This document shows, in pieces, positions 57,986 through 64,000 of a stretch of DNA of 64,000 nucleotides. The stretch covers positions 1,515,575-1,579,574 of the forward strand of contig JACDQD010000005.1 in the NCBI GenBank assembly GCA_019843655.1, given 5' to 3'. The stretch's first letter is position 1. Each line of letters begins with the position of its first letter. Origin of the DNA: Lethocerus indicus (lineage: Eukaryota > Arthropoda > Insecta > Hemiptera > Belostomatidae). The translations under genes were made by a program, and so were the position numbers. The notes below the pieces were generated by a model. That model made no database searches and was not told where the DNA came from. It worked only from the letters and a program-made list of their open reading frames with translations.

Positions 57986-57986
<1 letters not shown>
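57768..57986 (-). mobile_element. Mariner-derived MITE, family C copy 6
   Basis: Starts TTAGCTGTACCCAAAAGTAA and ends GATTATTTTTGGGTACCTCTAA. Here the transposase tail reads on the plus strand at about 57,848-57,910: NLPEKWRRRVVDNIGEYIVD then a stop. It sits exactly at the junction between two copies of a duplicated flank. Confidence 0.78.

Positions 57987-57988
<2 letters not shown>

Positions 57989-58050
<62 letters not shown>
57989..58050. repeat. AT microsatellite, second
   Basis: About 62 bp of pure AT repeat, followed by GTGAAAATATTCAAATATTG as after the first one. The duplicated segment runs to about 58,250 and shares CGTAAGTTGTTGGCCCAAAA-type sequence with 57,718-57,745. Confidence 0.9.
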
Positions 58051-58053
<3 letters not shown>

Positions 58054-58439
58054 AAAATATTCAAATATTGCCTTTTTAAAACGACAACGGAAAAGAGGCT
58101 TCCAAATGGTGCTTCAACGACATAGATATGGCGCTGGGAAATAAATATTTTTATAAATGTTTTCGTTTTATGTGTCACTTTTGAATACCTTGTATTCGTA
58201 AGTTGTTAGGCCCAAAATATGTCGAGTTGTTCTTTATATTAGATATATATATTTGTATTGTTTTATTGGACACATTCCTATAAATATCGCAAAAACCAAG
58301 TTTTTGGTGTTTCTGCCGGCAACTCGTGTAAATAAATTTCTAACGCGCAACAGAGCACGAGGATATATCCTAGCGCTGTATAAGAAGAAGAAAAACAGAC
58401 ACATTTCGAAGTGTTTGTTTTTTTACGTTTCTTCTACGG

Positions 58440-58830
58440 CGTAGAAATAGATCTCTTATGTGATCTGTCAGGCGCCGATTTCGCAGCGATATTGATAGGA
58501 AATTTTAAAAGAAATATCGGAATTAATTCCATCTCTAATCGCAAATTCAAAGTCATCGTGCTCGTCTTACCGAGTCGTAGAAGTTGATGAGGTCAGCACC
58601 GATATCTTGTCGGTCGATAAAAAATAATACGTTGAAATCACCCGAGTGGACGATGGTTCGTCAAATTTCAAAAATCCAATTTACTGCTCCGCGACCTGTT
58701 AAATTAATATAACAATAATTAATCGGACTGTAGACACGTTTGAATTCCGGATTTATTTTACTTACAATCGAAGGCGTCCACGACTGAGGAATCGATGATA
58801 TTGATTGCATCAGAATTTTCGTCATGCTCT
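58440..58830 (-). other. Coding-like islands, unresolved gene fragment(s)
   Basis: Minus-strand stretches read like protein but do not join into one frame: EHDENSDAINIIDSSVVDAF followed by D and a donor-like GTAAGT (about 58,826-58,762); then after an acceptor (AATTTAACAG, about 58,699) a stretch with TIVHSGDFNVLFFIDRQDIG, then ADLINFYDSV (about 58,665-58,575) and EHDDFEFAIRDGINSDISFK, then ISYQYRCEIGA and stop (about 58,565-58,470). Possible splice sites exist but phases do not agree everywhere. It could be a decayed gene, a transposon fragment, or terminal exons of an unseen gene. No family recognised. Confidence 0.3.
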
Positions 58831-58932
58831 AACTACTTTCAGCTTTCATTCGTTTACAACAGTAATCTGGAAATACGCTTAAAATTTTACAAATAATTGA
58901 TTTATTCCTCTTATGTTATCTATTCATGCACC

Positions 58933-59036
58933 GTATGTTGTGTACTGTGTATGTACGTTGTGTAATGTGCATGTATGTTGTGTACTGTGTATGTACGTTG
59001 TGTAATGTGCATGTTGCGTACTGTGTATATACGTTG
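58933..59036. repeat. 40-bp tandem repeat
   Basis: Two full units of GTATGTTGTGTACTGTGTAT + GTACGTTGTGTAATGTGCAT (58,933-58,972 and 58,973-59,012) and a partial third. Each unit is itself a diverged dimer of a 20-mer. Confidence 0.88.
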
Positions 59037-59389
59037 TTTACCAATTTAATATAATTTAAAATAACTGGCTTATTTCTTACCTGATTAAGGAGCGAAGGTT
59101 TCCGCGACCCGAACTTGAGCTAGGATTGATTTACTAACCTATCGCTTATTCAATTACCAGTTGTACCAATTCAATTAAAAAAAAAATTAAATCATCAACT
59201 TTATTTATGTGGATATTATTTACTCCTCCTAGCCTATATATAGTATAGTTTACTTAAATTACCAGTAGGTGGTAATTTAATTCACAGAATCTACTTTCAA
59301 AATTACCAACATAAGGAATAAATGTAAAAAGTCTTCATGATCAAATAGATTAGAATTAGTGTCCATCTGTTGGGAGGCTCCCGTCATCC

Positions 59390-59448
59390 TTACTTCTTCT
59401 TCTTTAAGTCAGCTATTGTGTACAATTTCCCATAAGTTTCCAGCGATT
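59390..59448 (-). other. Candidate terminal coding exon, function unknown
   Basis: A strong acceptor (TTTTTTTTCCAG) is followed on the minus strand by a short frame, entering in phase 1, that reads SLETYGKLYTIADLKKKK and stops at 59392-59390. A C-terminal KKKK could be a KKxx-type ER retrieval signal if the protein is membrane-bound. It does not fit the phase of the neighbouring AAMP exons, so it would be another gene or isoform. No upstream exon was found between here and 61.0 kb. Tentative. Confidence 0.3.
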
Positions 59449-61041
59449 CTGGAAAAAAAATAAACAAGAACAAAACAGTGCCCAACTGGCACAGTTCTGA
59501 TTCATCAGTACAAGTTAGTCAATCTTCAGTTATATTTCTGTAAATACATACAAACAATGAACATTGATTGCGAACATCGAGATAAGAACAACCAGACGCA
59601 GAAAATATATTATTCATTATTGTTCTTATAAAAGATGAATTTTTTTTAGAAATCACGCTCGGGCCGATATTTAAATCAATGCCCCAATTTAACTTACATC
59701 CTAAATGATGGACACAATTATATGTAAGATGCGCATGATATTTAATAAAAATATTATTCTTTTAAAAAATATCATCTGTAAATGCTTAAATGTCCAACAT
59801 AAACAACGATTATAATTTGTGTACACATTTCAAATATTAAAATGTAGAATGTATTGAAATGAATACTCGATGAGACATGAAAATGACATTTTCTTAATAT
59901 CCTTATTTTTAAAACAGTACCAACAATGTTAGAAAATATATATACGTTTAATATACAAAGTTTAGGAGCAGTTCAAGAACAATAAAAGAGATAGATTTAG
60001 TTAAACCTTATCAATTCTTGATCAATTAACATAGTAACGCCTATATTAATTTAACATGCATTTTAACAAATATCAATAATAGATTGATACATGGAAACAT
60101 ATACGTTAAGCACACAATAAACTGTGAAGTTATCTCTGGATGTCAGAACCGGTAGCAGGGTTATATTTATTTTAAACATTGAACATTCATTTTGAGAAGA
60201 AATAGTACATTTGAGTTTTGGAATTCAGTAACCGAAATTTCAACTTTACACATGAAAATAAGTATCACCCACAAATATAATAGTGACAGTAACATATACT
60301 AAAGTCGTATTAACATCAAATCTAAATTGAATGACACTTATATTACAAAGTTCATTTTTTCACATAGAATAAAAAATGCGTATAAACATATAAATTCTTC
60401 CCCTCTTGATAACCAATTTTATGAATCAATTTGACTTTCAATTAATCACACATGAGACTTACCAAGCCCAATATTTTATTTTATATTGTTGCCCATTTCT
60501 AGTTCTACAAATTTAACAGTACACAGAAAGACTGCAATAACTTAGTTAAACCCATACAGCTTAACACAATTAATGCAACATTCCCAGAGAATGAATTAAA
60601 TTTATATTAAAACAGTTTAATTTATATTAAACTTTGTTTCGATACAGATTGTCTTGGCGCTTTTAGCCTCAATCAGTTTGAAATCTACAATATGTAGAGC
60701 AGATTTCCGATGAATTTGAAAAATATACAGTTTAAATGTTTTGGACCAACATATCGCATTCCTGGAACTATAACTCTAGAAATTATAACAGAGATTATAA
60801 AAAAAGGCACTGCTCGACAAATGAACATTAATAAAAAGATATTAATGCATGCCTTAAGTACTGGAAATATTAAAATCTAAATCATGAATAATAAGGAACG
60901 GTATATCAGCACCAGCTTGGTAAATAATATATAACAAAATTTGTATCAATGACAGTGTTAATTGTGTTATCTTATTATCTGTAAATTTATATATACAAAA
61001 TAACAAATGTAAAATCTAGGAAATGATCCAATCCGATGACT
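59449..61041. other. AT-rich DNA downstream of AAMP
   Basis: No gene recognised in about 1.6 kb. Part of it is likely AAMP 3' UTR. Confidence 0.4.
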
Positions 61042-63167
61042 TCATGTTTTTATGAAATTGTCAAGATGGAATATCCTCGAAGTTTTATCGTCGGAAGCAG
61101 TCATCAATTTCTTTCCGTCTCTGAAAAATGAATTAGAATCTATTACATAAAACGCATTCAATATAATTTAACATACCTGTTTTGTGGTCTGCGAGGGGTT
61201 GGAATACTGTAGGTTCGTGATGTTTCTGTCTCCTCTCGCTGGTTTGGTCTTTTGCTAGACCGGTTTCGGCTGCTCGCCATCTTCAGTAGCGGTGTTAGTC
61301 ACTTTGGGTGTTTTTTGGCATCCTCACACTGCACTGTCACTGTCACTTGTACAAACAGTACTTATGTCCCCGGGTTTTTATTGTAAATTATCATATCAAT
61401 ATTGTAAACAATTCAAGTAGCCTGTATCGTAAGTCTGTCTTCGGCATCCAAAGTGCCAAAGTGACTAACACCGCTACTGAAGATGGCGAGCGGCCGTAAC
61501 ATGGCGAGAGGAGACAGAAACATATTTGTAGTTTAGCAGCGGATTAACAAAATCCACCCCAAATAAGAGAAACATAATTCCCCAATAACAAAATGCGTAT
61601 GTATACAACTGACAAACACTACAGTACATGTGAAAGTGACAGTGCAGTGAGAATGCCCAAAAAACATCCAAAGTGCTAACAGTGACTAACACCGCTACTG
61701 AAGATGGCGAGCGGCCGAAACCAGTCTAGCAAAAGACCAAACCAGCGAGAGGAGACAGAAACATCACGAACAGCATTCAATATAAAATTACATCTATCGG
61801 TTTCTTGACTAAAATTCATTTAGCGGATTCGTTCTGTTAGCGCTCTGTCATTTCATGAAAATGACAACTGGCCGTTTGTGAACTTACTTTGACAGCGACA
61901 TATCGAGTATGCTCGACGAGTGGCCTCTCAATTCCGAGATTATTATCGCCGATCTGGCGTCCATCGCTAGGATTGTTCCCGCCTGTAGACCGAAATAGAC
62001 GTGAGAATTCTGCAGGCCCCATATCAGCATACAGACGCCTCCTATTATGTACTGCCTGTGTCTCAGAACCTGGACAGAACAATATAATATTGTAACAATA
62101 ATAATACCTGGCCGACAGTAATTTCAAAACTCTGGGAAAATATAAGGTCGCAGCAAAATATTTACAGTTATAAAATATCTTTATAACTTTAACCCTCTAC
62201 GGGCCAAATTTTTATTGTAAATCCAAAAAAATTGGGGGAATGAAAAATCACCAATTATAAACCTATATATGCTAATGAAAAAAAAATTGATATTGATATT
62301 GGTTATCCGCCGTCTCACAAAAAAAGCTATAATTATTTGGTAAAATGTCGATAAATTGAAATGTGACCTGAAAGTTACACGGGCCCATACAGGGTTAAGG
62401 TAATAAAGTTTAAAGCAGAAAAATTATTTTTAATACTAGGTTTACGGACATTTCTTACGCGTGAGATAGGTATGTACCGCATAGAGAATTTCATAAACAC
62501 AAAACTGCATGAAAGTCAGCACAAGGGGAAAAACAATGCAAACAGTTTTTGTAGTTTTCCTACTGAAATTCAATAACCTAATGTTAAGGAAACTGAGACA
62601 GTTTTGCTATAAAATATTAACTTTCTTCTCACAGTGTGCACTACTACAGGACAAACTAATGAAGATAAAACAAAATTTTATATGACTTATTTGAAATTGG
62701 TTAACAAAAATATATTACTGGAAAATTATATACTGGATTCAACTGGAATTATATATTCCAAACATACAATGTATAGATACAAAATGTTATCCAATATATA
62801 CTTTTTTTAAACAAATAACAGATGGGAAACAGTATGAAATTCAACCCTACCTGTTTTGAATAGTCCCAAATAAGTATTGAACAAGTCGTCGCCACGGCGA
62901 CCAGAGGTAAGGATGGATCCTTAGAAAATGCTACCGTCTCTACCGACACTGGACCGTCATCATCACCGCTATCATCGTCGTCTTCGGGATGAATATCACT
63001 GTCTTCCTTTGTTACATTTTCAACAACACAGTCGTACATTGCAATCAACTGAAAACAAATAGCAAATGTTAAATATATATTTGAGTGTAATTAAATAAAC
63101 TTGACAATACAAATATTTGGAATGGCATAATATGCATAGAGTGCTGTAATATATATGCATATTGTGT

Positions 63168-63257
<90 letters not shown>

Positions 63258-64000
63258 GAAGAACAGGTATTGTTATAGCATATGTAAGGAATAAAAATTC
63301 CAATTTCAAGTATTGTCATAACATATAAAATAAGTTTTATGAATAAATCTTTTTTCCAGCAGAAAATTGTTATTTACCCTAAAATGACCATCCAAGATGG
63401 ATTATTTTATTAAAATTTTATACGCAAGAAATGCCCAGAAGCAATGTATATATTTGAATTCATTTTAGTCACTTTTGGAAATAAGTTTTATGATAGTTTT
63501 ATTATAATTGTTATTTTCCGTAAAATGTCCATACAAAACAGATTAATTCATTAAATTCATTTGCTTTTATGATTATCTTATATTAAACAAGTATTCGGAA
63601 TCAAGGTTAAATCATTTTTAATTAGATTTGAATTCATTCCAATATTGAAAATATTAACAATATGGTAAATAAAATAAAAGGAAGAGGTAGAAACACCGGT
63701 AATTATTGGGAAATATAATGGAATTGATTTTCAAGATAATTTTTCTACTGAGAAAAATTCATTTAAATTCAGTTCGAGTTTATGTATGATATACTTAGAA
63801 AATGTATTAGTATTTTGATTGTATCTAATAACTGGGGCATTCTAATTATGAAGACAGACATCTTAATTCAGTATTGGTGTACGCATCGGTGCATTTTGAA
63901 CAGGTTGAAATGTAAAAATACATGGAATCAAAACAAATGTCCTCTCACTTACTTTGCCCGTTTGTGTAGCGAAAAGTGCCACTTTAGAGTTGACGCAGCC
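61042..64000 (-). CDS. Aamp: AAMP (angio-associated migratory cell protein) WD40 protein, C-terminal exons; 5' part outside window
   Basis: Minus-strand exons 64000-63953, 63048-62851, 62069-61888 and 61120-61042 join in frame to a stop at 61044-61042. They encode KVALFATQTGK, an acidic insert (EDSDIHPEDDDDSGDDDGPV), VETVAFSKDPSLPLVAVATT then CSILIWDYSKQ, VLRHRQYIIGG, then SELRGHSSSILDMSLSKDGK, LMTASDDKTSRIFHLDNFIKT. Human AAMP has the same order: a TTGK repeat, an acidic loop, LAIYDLATQTLRH, YRGHTAEILDFALSKD and a final blade ending the protein. It is a WD40 beta-propeller. The yeast counterpart Sqt1 is a dedicated chaperone of ribosomal protein uL16; in animals AAMP is also linked to cell migration. 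The start lies right of the window. Intron 3 (61.1-61.9 kb) holds a foldback MITE and intron 2 a TTAA MITE. Confidence 0.9.
61165..61785. mobile_element. Foldback MITE, family A copy 16 (complex, AAMP intron)
   Basis: Left arm 61,165-61,350 begins TTTAACATACCTGTTTTGTG and is complete. Two right-type arms follow, at 61,448-61,525 and 61,615-61,770, so the copy is a rearranged three-arm structure. The direct repeat GCATTCAATATAA lies immediately outside both ends (about 61,149-61,161 and 61,772-61,784) and may be a target duplication. Confidence 0.78.
62189..62398 (-). mobile_element. TTAA-flanked MITE, family B copy 5 (AAMP intron)
   Basis: TTAA at 62189-62192 and 62395-62398; ends TTAACCCTCTACGGGCCAAA and GTTACACGGGCCCATACAGG. 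It has both flanking TTAA sites intact and is shorter than copy 1 because of an internal deletion near 62,310. Confidence 0.8.
63174..63256. repeat. TA-TG-TA compound microsatellite (AAMP intron)
   Basis: TA repeat to about 63,222, TG repeat to about 63,244, then TA again to about 63,256. Minus-strand frames of IYIYIY/HTHTHT derive from it and are not genes. Confidence 0.9.

Noticed and set aside
57467..58178. Frames with IYIYIYIY peptides
   Set aside because: They are produced by AT dinucleotide repeats, as are those at 63.0-63.3 kb.

Overview
This is a eukaryotic, almost certainly insect, chromosomal window. The genes are split by GT-AG introns, the intergenic DNA is AT-rich, and the repeats are animal-type: Jockey-like non-LTR 3' ends, mariner remnants, TTAA-flanked MITEs and foldback MITEs. 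The order of insect is not settled by the sequence. No bacterial operon, rRNA, tRNA or CRISPR array was seen.

Four protein genes can be reconstructed exon by exon, and the first coding exon of a fifth is visible. (1) 6.0-6.2 kb, minus strand: first coding exon of an LAT/minidiscs-like SLC7 amino-acid transporter whose remainder must lie left of the window; it carries an apparent one-base frameshift. (2) 20.0-22.3 kb, plus strand: a complete four-exon Mohawk (MKX / fly CG11617) TALE homeobox gene of 345 aa, probably with an untranslated first exon near 11.1-11.5 kb. (3) 25.0-28.5 kb, minus strand: a complete five-exon mitochondrial ribosomal protein L10 gene of 259 aa, tail-to-tail with the homeobox gene. 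(4) 30.6-52.7 kb, minus strand: a complete nine-exon SLC7 light-chain amino-acid transporter of 468 aa, with a 14-kb first intron and a duplicated terminal exon. (5) 61.0-64.0 kb, minus strand: the four C-terminal coding exons of AAMP, a WD40 protein; its 5' part lies beyond the right edge.

Much of the rest is repeats. Family A is a long-inverted-repeat (foldback) MITE with about 16 insertions. Family B is a roughly 210-250 bp MITE at TTAA sites (5 copies). Family C is a roughly 145-220 bp mariner-derived MITE that still holds codons for the transposase C-terminus (6 copies plus a fragment). Family D is 3' ends of a Jockey-like retrotransposon (6 copies). A separate mariner remnant with about 85-bp TIRs sits in Mohawk intron 3. 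Tandem arrays include a ~171-bp repeat and a palindromic ~163-bp repeat in SLC7 introns, a 13-bp minisatellite at 55 kb, a 40-bp repeat at 59 kb and several long AT microsatellites.

The genes do not form a pathway: they are a transcription factor, a mitochondrial ribosome component, two amino-acid transporters and a WD40 protein related to a ribosomal-protein chaperone. The most interesting signals are the duplicated in-frame last exon of the SLC7 gene, the outward-pointing splice-donor consensus at the ends of the family A MITE, the recurrent transposase-tail MITE, the frameshifted SLC7 exon, and unexplained coding-like islands at 58.4-59.5 kb and 1.4 kb. No clearly new biological system could be demonstrated from sequence alone.
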